From Nitrospirota bacterium (GTDB lineage Bacteria; Nitrospirota; Thermodesulfovibrionia; UBA6902), in the NCBI GenBank assembly GCA_016214845.1, contig JACRMS010000037.1:1-64000 (forward strand): a stretch of 64,000 nt of DNA, written 5' to 3'. Shown in pieces: positions 17,792-26,123 of the stretch; the first letter of the stretch is position 1, and every line of letters begins with the position of its first letter. Below the pieces are notes generated by a model. The model was not told the DNA's origin and searched no databases. It saw only the letters and a list, made by a program, of their open reading frames with translations. The position numbers and the translations under genes were made by a program.

Positions 17792-18640
17792 ATGAAAGAG
17801 AACTCGCTTGCTGTATTTGAAGATTACAAAATCCGCAGAGTGTATGATGAGGAAAAGGAGACCTGGTATTTTTCTGTGGTGGATGTAATCGCAGCGCTGA
17901 TTCAGCAGCCGGATTATCAGGCGGCACGGAAATATTGGAAAGTCCTGAAAGGGCGATTGGCTAAGGAGGGAAGCGAACTGGTAACAAATTGTTACCAGTT
18001 GAAAATGACTGCTGATGACGGCAAACAACGCCTCACCGATACTGCGACAGCCGAAACCCTGCTGCGCCTCGTCCAAAGCGTTCCAAGCCCCAAGGCTGAA
18101 CCGATCAAACTCTGGCTGGCAAAGGTCGGTTACGAGCGAATACAAGATATGGGCGATCCGGCCCGATCCCTTGACCGCGCCCGTGAATACTGGAAGCAGC
18201 ACGGGAGAAGCGAGAAATGGATTCAGCAGCGGATGATGGGGCAGGAGACCCGCAACAAGCTGACTGATTACTGGAAAGATCATGAGGTCAAAAAAGAAGA
18301 AGAATACGCTATTTTGACCAATATCATTCATCAGGAATGGGCGGATGTCTCTGTAAAAAAGCACAAGAAAATGAAGGGGCTGAAAACGCAAAACCTGAGA
18401 GATCATATGAGCGAGGCGGAACTGATATTTACCGCCCTTGCCGAACTATCCACCCGGCAGATAGCAGAGAGCATGAATGCAGTCGGCATGGACAAGAACA
18501 AGGTCGCAGGGAAAAAAGGCGGCGGCATTGCCAAAAAGGCAAGACGTGAACTGGAAGCAAAGACAGGCAGAAAGGTTGTCACCGCAGAGAGCTTCCTTCC
18601 ACCGTCTTCAAAAAAGGAATTGCCTAAAAGAAAAAAATAA
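17792..18640 (+). CDS. BRO-N domain protein, phage antirepressor / DinD-like
   Basis: 282 residues. The N-terminal ~100 residues are a BRO-N domain (KIRRVYDEEKETWYFSVVDVIAAL, then YWKVLKGRLAKEG and a TATAETLLRLVQSVPSPKAEPIK segment), found in phage antirepressors and the SOS-induced DinD protein. The C-terminal half has HMSEAELIFTALAELSTRQI and KKGGGIAKKARRELE, as in chromosomal Bro/DinD relatives. Such proteins bind DNA or repressors; the target here is unknown. A GAGGGGG site precedes the ATG. No phage structural genes accompany it, so it marks acquired DNA rather than a prophage. Confidence 0.85.
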   Translation: MKENSLAVFEDYKIRRVYDEEKETWYFSVVDVIAALIQQPDYQAARKYWKVLKGRLAKEGSELVTNCYQLKMTADDGKQRLTDTATAETLLRLVQSVPSPKAEPIKLWLAKVGYERIQDMGDPARSLDRAREYWKQHGRSEKWIQQRMMGQETRNKLTDYWKDHEVKKEEEYAILTNIIHQEWADVSVKKHKKMKGLKTQNLRDHMSEAELIFTALAELSTRQIAESMNAVGMDKNKVAGKKGGGIAKKARRELEAKTGRKVVTAESFLPPSSKKELPKRKK

Positions 18641-18759
18641 TTCATTGTCCAAAATTGTTTCCGCATACGTTGTACGACTTGAGATTAATATGCATTACCT
18701 TTTGTGTTTTTCCAATTGATTTCCATCCCTGAAATCTTTATCCTTAATGAGGAGTAGAA

Positions 18760-18807
18760 ATGGCGAAAGGGAATAACCCGGGATCAGATTATGTCTCTAA
18801 AAGATAA
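18760..18807 (+). CDS. 15-residue upstream ORF overlapping the helicase start
   Basis: A GAGGAG ribosome-binding site at 18749-18754 is well placed for ATG 18760, not for the helicase ATG at 18791. The frame reads MAKGNNPGSDYVSKR and stops at 18805-18807, out of frame with and overlapping the helicase gene. It may be a leader peptide that couples translation of the helicase, or a chance frame. Confidence 0.3.
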   Translation: MAKGNNPGSDYVSKR

Positions 18808-21800
18808 GGCATATCGTTTATTCAGCTACATCAGTCAGGTTTACAGTATTGACTTGCCTGTAATACGCGATGTTTCTGAATACAAGGCTGAATTGTGGTG
18901 GCAGGCAGACCTTATACATTCCGAGCAATGTAAGATTAAAGAATTCGAGTCTGAGGGCGATGTCTCAGAAGACGAAATAGGGGAAGTCATAGGTAGTGAT
19001 GCATGGCTTTCCGTTATAAAAAGACAGTACGACCAGCCGCCGGATTTGCCGGAGATGTTGAAAGACTGGATCAATTTATCAATTAATCCGAACAAGAAGC
19101 CATCACCCAAGCCCTCTCTTCAAAAAATCATTTCTTTTGATACCGATAAAATACGAGTTGATGCTTTTGAAAAGTATAAAGAAGTACTTAGGGAATGGAA
19201 GGCATCTAAAAAAGGACCAATGCCAGGCATTCCGGAAATATTGAATGGCTGGCTTAAGGAGTTAAAGTCTGATGACGAAGAACAGTCGATAATCCCGGAG
19301 CAGAAATCTGAAGAAAAATTTGAAGATAATCTGTCAAGAGTGACAGCGCTTGACTCCTATATATCAGGTCAATGGACATTGTGGTCGCAGCGGGTATTGC
19401 CTCTATTCAGGGCAAATGAGCTATACGATCAATTATTTTCTCTACACCAAAGACTCAGTGTTGAGGGAGATCGTGTCGAAATTATCTGGGGACATGTTTT
19501 CTTAACGTGGAGATATAGTGAAGGCAATACTGTTTACCATCCTCTGATATTTACATCTATGAATCTTAACTTTGACCCTGAGCGTCGCCATATCTTTCTG
19601 ACACCAAGTCAGACTATCCCTACCAAAGTAGACATGGAATGCCTTCAGAATCTTGAATATCCTTCTAAAGATGAACTGATAAAATTTGTTCTGAAATCCA
19701 ATAATAATGACTTGCCGCCCGATGTCTGGAGTCATAATCAAATGAGGGGCTTTGCATCTACATTTACCGGTTTTATCAGCAATGAACCCGCAGAGATATC
19801 CAATCGATATTTAAATGAATTGACGTCAAAACCGCCTGCATTAAATTATCCGGTCATTTATAATGCGCCTGTTATTGTTGTTCGTGAAAGAATGCTACGC
19901 TTGTGGGTTGATGACGCCAAAAAGATTGCAGAGGCTGTTTATAACAATACTGACATACCACCTTTTATTAAATCGCTTATCGCCGACTCGCATTCTCAGG
20001 AATTACCCAATCCGAAAGATTATGCAGACCATAACATTAATATTGATGAGGACGAAGGCGAACTGCTATTACCCAAAGAATACAACGAACAGCAAGAGGA
20101 TGTTGTCAAGAAATTAAAAAATCACTTTGGCGCATTAGTGCAGGGACCGCCTGGGACAGGCAAAAGTCATACAATCGCAAATATGGTTAGCTCATTACTG
20201 GCTCAGGGCAAGAGAGTTCTTGTTACAAGCCAGACAGAAAATGCTCTGAAGGTATTACGTGATCAAATCCCTCCTGAAGTACAAAGCCTTTGCGTAAGTC
20301 AATTAGGCAATGACACAGAAGCCAAAAGACAACTCAATGAAGCAGTTGATGCAATAGGCAAACGGCTTGCACAGAAAGCCAGCACAGTGATTGAGCAAAG
20401 AATTAAACGAGTTAAGGATGAATTGAGATCTACGAGAGAAGAACAGGCAAATCTCAGAAATCAGGTTAAAGACTGGGTAGAGTTGGATGCTTCTACGATC
20501 CGGATAGATAGTGAATCTTTCAGTGCGGTGCAAGCTGCTAAGGAATGTTCAGAAAACGAAAGAGACTATGCATGGTTTCCTGATAGGCTCCTTGAGAATG
20601 CTGAGCCTCCGCTTAATGAAGATGAAATTCTTGATATGTGCAGTCTTCTGAAAGAAATATCTCCTGAAGACAGAAAGTCATGTGCTCAATATCTCCCGTT
20701 GCCTGAATCTTTATTAAACTTTGAGCAGTTTTCTGAGAAAATTTTAAGATGGAAGTCTCTTTCAGCTATATTCGATGAAGCTGAAGAACTTCGCAATGGA
20801 TGGGATGAGAAACTTTATCAGTCTCAATACGATGATATTCAAAGTACTATCAAGAAATTGGAGGAGGCATTATTATCCCTTCAGGATGCGTCACTTGCAT
20901 GGCAGCAGAAGATATTGGAATTTATAATTCTTGAAGGTCGTCAAAATGATTACTGGCAGAGTTTCCTTGATAAGTGCCGTTCACTGAGAGAAGCAGCGTG
21001 GCAGGCATATCAGTCATTTCAAGGGTATGAAATAGAGATTACACAGGATTTACCTAATGCTTTGGATGTCGAGGCTGCTCTTGACGGTCTCAATCGTAGA
21101 AAGCCCACCAACTTTATTAATCAACTTTTATTGTCTAAACCGGCGAAGCTGATTTACAGGTCAATTAAGGTTGATGGTCATCATCTCAAAACAGAGGAAA
21201 GAATAAACGCAGTAAGGGCGTATTTTTCATATCATAATTGTCTGAGAAAAATAAAAACTATTTGGGGGCAGACCATTCAGGCAGTTAACGGAACGGATTT
21301 AACTCTTACGGGTGCAATGCCTCTTACTGAAATTGATGAAGGGATCAAACGTCTCTGTTGCCCGATTGACTGGAGAAATAATTATTTTGAAGACATAAAA
21401 AATACCCTGATGTCACAAGGATGTTGTCAACAAGGCTTATATAAACAGGATGTGTTGGAATGTGCTCTAAAGGTTTTGAATTGCCGGCTTGCAGAAATTG
21501 AGAAGAATGAAATCGAAAAAGATTTAAACGGATATTTTCAATTCTTAACAATAGAGGCTATAAAAAAAGATGCCCACATGCTATGGTCTCACTTCGCATC
21601 ATCTGTGATAAGCAAGGATTTGGAGAAATATCGGGAAACATTTAATGAACTTACACGTCTACTAAAGTTACATAAAAAAGCCGAACGACTTGAACAGTTA
21701 TCAGGAAGATTAAAAATAATTGCGCCTTTATGGTGTGCGTCTCTTGAAAAGAAGGCACAAAATATAGGGCAGGAGGCTTTAGAGAAAGGTTGGAAGACAG

Positions 21801-23779
21801 CATGGAGATGGAAACGTCTGAATGAATGGCTAAACAAACTCCATAGCAGAGAAAGCGTTGAAAGTCTTCAAACCAAACTTGGACGCGCCAGAAGAAAAGA
21901 GAAGGAATTAATAGTTGAACTTGTAAAGGAAAGAACTTGGCAGAGGCAGATTGAAAATGTGAAAGACCATCACTATAGGGCATTAGTTGCATGGAAAAAT
22001 GCAATGGACAAGTATGGCAAGGGAACAGGGAAACAAGCTCAGCGTTGGCTTGCTGCTGCTGCTAAAGCAATGCTTGATGCTGTAGGAGCAGTTCCGGCGT
22101 GGATTATGCCGCTTCATAGGGTTATTCAATCATTTCCTGCGGAACCGGGAGTATTTGATGTCATTATAGTTGATGAAGCAAGTCAATGTGACTTGAGAGC
22201 CTTGTCGGTTCTTTTCAGAGCGAAAAAGATTTTGGTCGTAGGTGACCCGGAACAAATAAGTCCTTCAAATGTCGGGGTTGAAAGAGATAAGGTTTTTGCG
22301 CTAATACAACAATTTCTTTCTGATGTTCCATATAAGGAGACGTTTTACATTGATAACAGCCTATATGAAATCGCCAAAGCTATCCCGCGTATGGACAGAA
22401 CTTTGCTTACAGAGCATTTTCGCTGCGTGCCCCAGATAATTGAATTCAACAACCATTTATGTCCAAGTTATGCAGGCAGGCTTGAGCCATTGCGTCAACC
22501 CAATCCTGATGAAATGCTCAATCCGCCTATTACAACTGTCTTTGTCAATAATGGATTTAAGAATAATAACGATGTTAATGAGCCTGAAGCAGAGGCATTA
22601 GTAGACATGCTTGTAACATGCTGCAAGGATGAGCGGTATGCAAGCGGTGGAAAGAATAACAGGAAGCGCACAATGGGGGTTGTATCACTGCTTGGAGAAA
22701 AACAGGCAAAGCATATTTCCGATTTGATTGCTCAATATATTGATGAAACAGAGAGAGAAGAACGTAAGATTATATGCGGTGATGCCTATGCCTTTCAGGG
22801 GGACGAAAGAGATGTTATGTTTCTGTCCATGGTAATTGCTCCAAATGCAGTTTTTTCAGCTTTAACTAAAGACTCTGACCGTCAAAGGTTTAATGTTGCC
22901 ACAAGCCGCGCAAGAGACCAGGTATTTCTATTTCACTCTGTAAGACTGGATGATATAAGAAACAGCAATTGCGTCCGCCATGAATTGCTCAATTGGTATC
23001 TGAATCCTCCGTTAGCTGAGATGGAAGCAGGACTTGAGATATTGGAACGGGAAGCAGAATCTGAATTTGAAAAGGAAGTTGGACTTAGAATAATCAAAAG
23101 GGGATACAAAGTTATCCCTCAATTTAAGCCCTTACCTAACGACTTTCAATATAGAATTGATCTTGTGATACAAGGAAATAATAATCGTCTCGCCGTAGAA
23201 TGTGACGGTGATCGTTACCATGGGCCGGACAAATGGGAACATGACCAGCGACGGGAAGCCCAGTTGCGTCGCGCAGGATGGAAATTCTGGCGTATCAGCG
23301 GGAGCACCTTTTATCGCAACAAGGAACAATCTTTAGAAAGCTTATGGCAGCTTCTTGTGGCAGAGGGAATTGAACCGGTTCTGTTTAAAGAGCGCTCGAA
23401 ACGCATTGTAGCATCACCTACTGACAATCTTAAAGATAAACCAATCAAGGAAGATGTGAAAATAACAGACAATGACGAAACAGAGAAAGAAGATTTCTCT
23501 CCAATTCAAAACGCTACGTTTACTTTAACTCCACAGGAAAGCCAGACAAGGTCATTTAACAGGGACAAAATTCCTCCACTGTCTACTAACTGGAAAGTGT
23601 GGCTTGAGATTTCCGAATGGGGTAAGAAAACCATGTCTATAAGCGACTACTGGTGGGGATTTGCAAGCGATATCAGCAATAGATTGAAAGAGGGAAAAGC
23701 AATTACTCCTAAACAGAGAGAACATATGAGCAGATGCTGGAAGACTACTCATAAGCATGGATTTAAGGCTAAAAGATAA
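18791..23779 (+). CDS. Giant SF1 (UPF1-like) helicase with C-terminal Vsr/DUF559-like nuclease
   Basis: 1662 residues. Walker A GPPGTGKS is at ~452-459, and helicase motif II (VIIVDEASQCD) at ~1123-1133, about 670 residues later. The gap holds a long charged helical region (~500-1080) likely to be coiled coil. Motif III (VVGDPEQISPS) and motif VI (TSRARDQV, ~1367-1374) complete an SF1B-type AAA_11/AAA_12 helicase. A nuclease of the Vsr/DUF559 (MTES_1575-like) type follows, with VECDGDRYHG at ~1469 and EAQLRRAGWKFWRISG. The end has another small domain rich in Trp (~1610-1662). Fusions of this kind are common in defence islands (Nhi and related nuclease-helicase proteins are a general parallel); the exact family is not identified. 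It is likely to cut or unwind invading nucleic acid, an inference from domains and neighbours. Confidence 0.88.
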   Translation: MSLKDKAYRLFSYISQVYSIDLPVIRDVSEYKAELWWQADLIHSEQCKIKEFESEGDVSEDEIGEVIGSDAWLSVIKRQYDQPPDLPEMLKDWINLSINPNKKPSPKPSLQKIISFDTDKIRVDAFEKYKEVLREWKASKKGPMPGIPEILNGWLKELKSDDEEQSIIPEQKSEEKFEDNLSRVTALDSYISGQWTLWSQRVLPLFRANELYDQLFSLHQRLSVEGDRVEIIWGHVFLTWRYSEGNTVYHPLIFTSMNLNFDPERRHIFLTPSQTIPTKVDMECLQNLEYPSKDELIKFVLKSNNNDLPPDVWSHNQMRGFASTFTGFISNEPAEISNRYLNELTSKPPALNYPVIYNAPVIVVRERMLRLWVDDAKKIAEAVYNNTDIPPFIKSLIADSHSQELPNPKDYADHNINIDEDEGELLLPKEYNEQQEDVVKKLKNHFGALVQGPPGTGKSHTIANMVSSLLAQGKRVLVTSQTENALKVLRDQIPPEVQSLCVSQLGNDTEAKRQLNEAVDAIGKRLAQKASTVIEQRIKRVKDELRSTREEQANLRNQVKDWVELDASTIRIDSESFSAVQAAKECSENERDYAWFPDRLLENAEPPLNEDEILDMCSLLKEISPEDRKSCAQYLPLPESLLNFEQFSEKILRWKSLSAIFDEAEELRNGWDEKLYQSQYDDIQSTIKKLEEALLSLQDASLAWQQKILEFIILEGRQNDYWQSFLDKCRSLREAAWQAYQSFQGYEIEITQDLPNALDVEAALDGLNRRKPTNFINQLLLSKPAKLIYRSIKVDGHHLKTEERINAVRAYFSYHNCLRKIKTIWGQTIQAVNGTDLTLTGAMPLTEIDEGIKRLCCPIDWRNNYFEDIKNTLMSQGCCQQGLYKQDVLECALKVLNCRLAEIEKNEIEKDLNGYFQFLTIEAIKKDAHMLWSHFASSVISKDLEKYRETFNELTRLLKLHKKAERLEQLSGRLKIIAPLWCASLEKKAQNIGQEALEKGWKTAWRWKRLNEWLNKLHSRESVESLQTKLGRARRKEKELIVELVKERTWQRQIENVKDHHYRALVAWKNAMDKYGKGTGKQAQRWLAAAAKAMLDAVGAVPAWIMPLHRVIQSFPAEPGVFDVIIVDEASQCDLRALSVLFRAKKILVVGDPEQISPSNVGVERDKVFALIQQFLSDVPYKETFYIDNSLYEIAKAIPRMDRTLLTEHFRCVPQIIEFNNHLCPSYAGRLEPLRQPNPDEMLNPPITTVFVNNGFKNNNDVNEPEAEALVDMLVTCCKDERYASGGKNNRKRTMGVVSLLGEKQAKHISDLIAQYIDETEREERKIICGDAYAFQGDERDVMFLSMVIAPNAVFSALTKDSDRQRFNVATSRARDQVFLFHSVRLDDIRNSNCVRHELLNWYLNPPLAEMEAGLEILEREAESEFEKEVGLRIIKRGYKVIPQFKPLPNDFQYRIDLVIQGNNNRLAVECDGDRYHGPDKWEHDQRREAQLRRAGWKFWRISGSTFYRNKEQSLESLWQLLVAEGIEPVLFKERSKRIVASPTDNLKDKPIKEDVKITDNDETEKEDFSPIQNATFTLTPQESQTRSFNRDKIPPLSTNWKVWLEISEWGKKTMSISDYWWGFASDISNRLKEGKAITPKQREHMSRCWKTTHKHGFKAKR

Positions 23780-23851
23780 ACGGGCGAAATTCATATAAGA
23801 AAGATGTATAATTTGTCTGTTCGTTCATATAATTTATTTGAGGTGATTTAA

Positions 23852-24169
23852 ATGCACAAAAAAGACCTTAAAGTAATAGAGCATTTTAAAACCCTTGTAT
23901 TTCAGAAAGTAAAAGTCCACGAGATCAGGGTGTTCGGCTCAAGGGCAAGAGGAGACGCTACTGAAGAGTCAGACCTTGATGTACTTGTCGTCGTTGATTG
24001 TCTTGATCATGAAACGGAAAAGTACATAAGCGATTGCGCATGGGAAGCAGGATTTCCTGAAGACATAATTATTATACCTGTTGCGATAAGCCTTGATACT
24101 TTAAAAAACAGTCCTCTGAGGGAGTCTGTTTTTATAAAAAATGTCTATCGTGAAGGGGTAAGTGTATGA
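23852..24169 (+). CDS. MNT-type nucleotidyltransferase (antitoxin candidate)
   Basis: 105 residues with the minimal nucleotidyltransferase motif GSRARGDATEESDLDVLV (residues ~29-46), containing both catalytic Asp of the GSxxRG...SDxD pattern. In MNT-HEPN systems this protein neutralises its HEPN partner, in studied cases by attaching AMP. The HEPN gene follows with a 4-base overlap, as expected for such a pair. The antitoxin role is inferred from family and order. Confidence 0.88.
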   Translation: MHKKDLKVIEHFKTLVFQKVKVHEIRVFGSRARGDATEESDLDVLVVVDCLDHETEKYISDCAWEAGFPEDIIIIPVAISLDTLKNSPLRESVFIKNVYREGVSV

Positions 24170-24564
24170 CCGAAGACAGACTTGCACTCATAAGACACAG
24201 GCTCAAGCAGGCAGATGATTCAATGGATGAAGCTATGGTGCTTCTTAATGAAGGCATGAGTTTGCGTGCTGTTATGAACCGACTGTATTATGCGATGTTT
24301 TACGCGGTATTAGCTTTATTACAGGAAAGACAACTCGGGACTTCAAAACATATGGGAGCGATTTCTCTTTTTGATAAGGAATTTATTAAATCAGGAATAC
24401 TCAATAAAGACATGTCCAAGACATTGCACCGTGCATTTGAACTCAGACAAAAGGGCGATTATATGGAAGAGGCTGAAGTTACAAAAGATGATGTTGACGA
24501 AATGCTGCCGAAGGCCAAGAATTTTGTCTCAGTTATAAAAGAATATCTTATTAAGAAAAGATAG
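24166..24564 (+). CDS. HEPN domain protein (toxin candidate)
   Basis: 132 residues, all helical, with the PF05168-type HEPN core LRAVMNRLYYAMFYAVLALL (residues ~38-57) and a second helix pair with LHRAFELRQKGDYME. Many relatives read RAYYAMFHA, with a His in the place where this protein has Tyr, so the R-x4-6-H ribonuclease motif may be incomplete. It could therefore be a binding partner rather than an active RNase. It overlaps the nucleotidyltransferase gene and is followed by a macrodomain gene after 21 bases. Confidence 0.85.
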   Translation: MTEDRLALIRHRLKQADDSMDEAMVLLNEGMSLRAVMNRLYYAMFYAVLALLQERQLGTSKHMGAISLFDKEFIKSGILNKDMSKTLHRAFELRQKGDYMEEAEVTKDDVDEMLPKAKNFVSVIKEYLIKKR

Positions 24565-24585
24565 AGTCCGGGAAGGATTTCATTT

Positions 24586-25125
24586 ATGGAAATCAAAATC
24601 AACAAAAGCACATTATCCCTTGTCGAAGGCGACATAACAAAGCAGGACACGGAGGCGATTGTAAATGCCGCGAACAAAACTCTTCGCGGGGGAGGAGGAG
24701 TTGACGGAGCTATTCATCGGGCGGGCGGGCCGAAGGTCCTTGAGGAATGTATAAAAATAGGACACTGCGAGACAGGCGAGGCCGTGATAACGACAGGGGG
24801 AAATCTCAAGGCCAAATATGTGATCCACACAGTGGGACCGGTTTACAGGGACGGGTTGCATCGTGAACCTGACCTTCTCCGTAACGCGTACAGCAACTGT
24901 CTGAAGCTGGCTTCATCAAAGGGTATCAGGAGCATCGCATTCCCATCGATCAGTACCGGAGCGTACGGATATCCGCTCGAAGATGCGGCGGTGATCGCAT
25001 TGAAAACTGCGGTTGCATACCTCAAGGAACATTCTGATATTGAGGTTGTCCGTTTCGTGTTATTCGGGCAAAGGGACCTTGAGGTTTATGAGAGAAATTT
25101 AAAAACAGTGACGGGTAACGGGTGA
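24586..25125 (+). CDS. Macrodomain protein (ADP-ribose hydrolase type)
   Basis: 179 residues covering one macrodomain of the MacroD/YmdB class: LVEGDITKQDTEAIVNAANKTL near the N-terminus, then GGGGVDGAIHRAGG and the phosphate-binding loop SISTGAYGYP. These enzymes remove ADP-ribose from proteins, nucleic acids or O-acetyl-ADP-ribose. GGGAAGGA precedes the ATG. The gene lies in the same direction and close behind the MNT-HEPN pair, so co-transcription is likely. Confidence 0.93.
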   Translation: MEIKINKSTLSLVEGDITKQDTEAIVNAANKTLRGGGGVDGAIHRAGGPKVLEECIKIGHCETGEAVITTGGNLKAKYVIHTVGPVYRDGLHREPDLLRNAYSNCLKLASSKGIRSIAFPSISTGAYGYPLEDAAVIALKTAVAYLKEHSDIEVVRFVLFGQRDLEVYERNLKTVTGNG

Positions 25126-25148
25126 CGAGTAACGGGGAAAAAGTTATT

Positions 25149-25817
25149 TCAAATACTGTATTCCGGCTGCTTTGTCCCGATGTTTTCAATATTGGCAGTA
25201 AGTTTACGGTACACGTAAGCGGAAGCCACAAGGGAGGCCGGAAGTGTTGCAAAGAGGCCGACGAGCAGGCATAGTACGCCGATCAGATTAATTAACCCGA
25301 GCAATAATCCGAATAAGAACAGGTCCCATTTCGCGTCTTCAGTGGCTTTGCCGCTTGCCTTAAGCGCCTCTATGGGGCCGAGTCCCTTATCGACGACGAA
25401 ATATGGAAAAAGGCTGAACTTGGTCCCCCATATAATTCCGGGAACAATTAATAACAAGATCCCCCCGATAATGATCAGGTAATAAACAACAGACCCGGCG
25501 ATGAAGGTAAGCAATAAATTGAAGGAGGAAAGGAGATCGTCGATCTCCGGCTTTTTGCCGTCGCAGAATTTAAGGCCGACTGTTATAAAACCCATTTGCA
25601 CCAAAAAACCCAGGACCCAGCTCGCAAGATAAAACGCGGTACTTACAACAGGGGAGTTCTCACGCATGATATTTGCAATTATCACCGGGAGATTCTCAAT
25701 GAGAAAGGCGGCTATAAGAAACACGATAAAGAACCCTATATTTTTCTTCATCGTGTCCCACCCGAATTTTATTGCAGCTTCGGCAGAGAATTTCTTTTCA
25801 CGTATTGTGTTTTCCAC
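25149..25817 (-). CDS. Multi-pass membrane protein, DUF975-like
   Basis: 222 residues with about five hydrophobic segments (IGFFIVFLIAAFLI; the YLASWVLGFLVQMGFITVGL region; VVYYLIIIGGILLLIVPGIIWG; FLFGLLLGLINLIGVLCLLVGL). The VPGIIWGTKFSLFPYFVVDKGLGPIEALKAS stretch, with a Pro-Gly turn followed by an amphipathic helix, is shared by DUF975 and related integral membrane proteins. The function is unknown. It stands alone on the minus strand. Confidence 0.75.
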   Translation of the reverse strand: MENTIREKKFSAEAAIKFGWDTMKKNIGFFIVFLIAAFLIENLPVIIANIMRENSPVVSTAFYLASWVLGFLVQMGFITVGLKFCDGKKPEIDDLLSSFNLLLTFIAGSVVYYLIIIGGILLLIVPGIIWGTKFSLFPYFVVDKGLGPIEALKASGKATEDAKWDLFLFGLLLGLINLIGVLCLLVGLFATLPASLVASAYVYRKLTANIENIGTKQPEYSI

Positions 25818-26123
25818 GTTGAAACTTTATCAATGAAAGAAAATTATGTCAATCGGTTTTAGTCTTTTAAAACCACAGAGAGCACAGAGACAGTTAAATT
25901 AAATCCATCCTTACTCTTACATGCCTCAGCTTTTTTCGCAAAAGTTTTTTTAATCTGTGTAATCTGCGAAATCTGTGGATTGAAATTTCTTTTTTGCGTC
26001 ATCTGCGGCAGGCTTTGACAAAATCCTGTATTTTCCACTAACATAAAAACAGTCCAATGCGCTCCAGACAGTATATGATTTACCACAAAAGATTTACATT
26101 TTTCTCAGGAGATAATTGAAAGA
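25818..26123. repeat. Gene-free spacer with dispersed-repeat halves
   Basis: No credible gene is seen. At 25872-25893 lies ACCACAGAGAGCACAGAGAC, one arm of the same repeat that forms a full inverted pair at 45105-45196. Further on, 25955-25985 holds the tandem-like phrase AATCTGTGTAATCTGCGAAATCTGTGGATT, a pattern often seen as intergenic debris in environmental genomes. Frames translated from it give low-complexity peptides. Confidence 0.6.

Noticed and set aside
17792-25125. Region considered as a prophage
   Set aside because: Only the BRO-type gene is phage-like; no capsid, tail, portal, terminase or integrase genes are present.
25859-26086. Minus-strand frame reading NPQISQITQIKK-type peptide
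   Set aside because: It is a translation of dispersed non-coding repeats, which give such peptides in many genomes.
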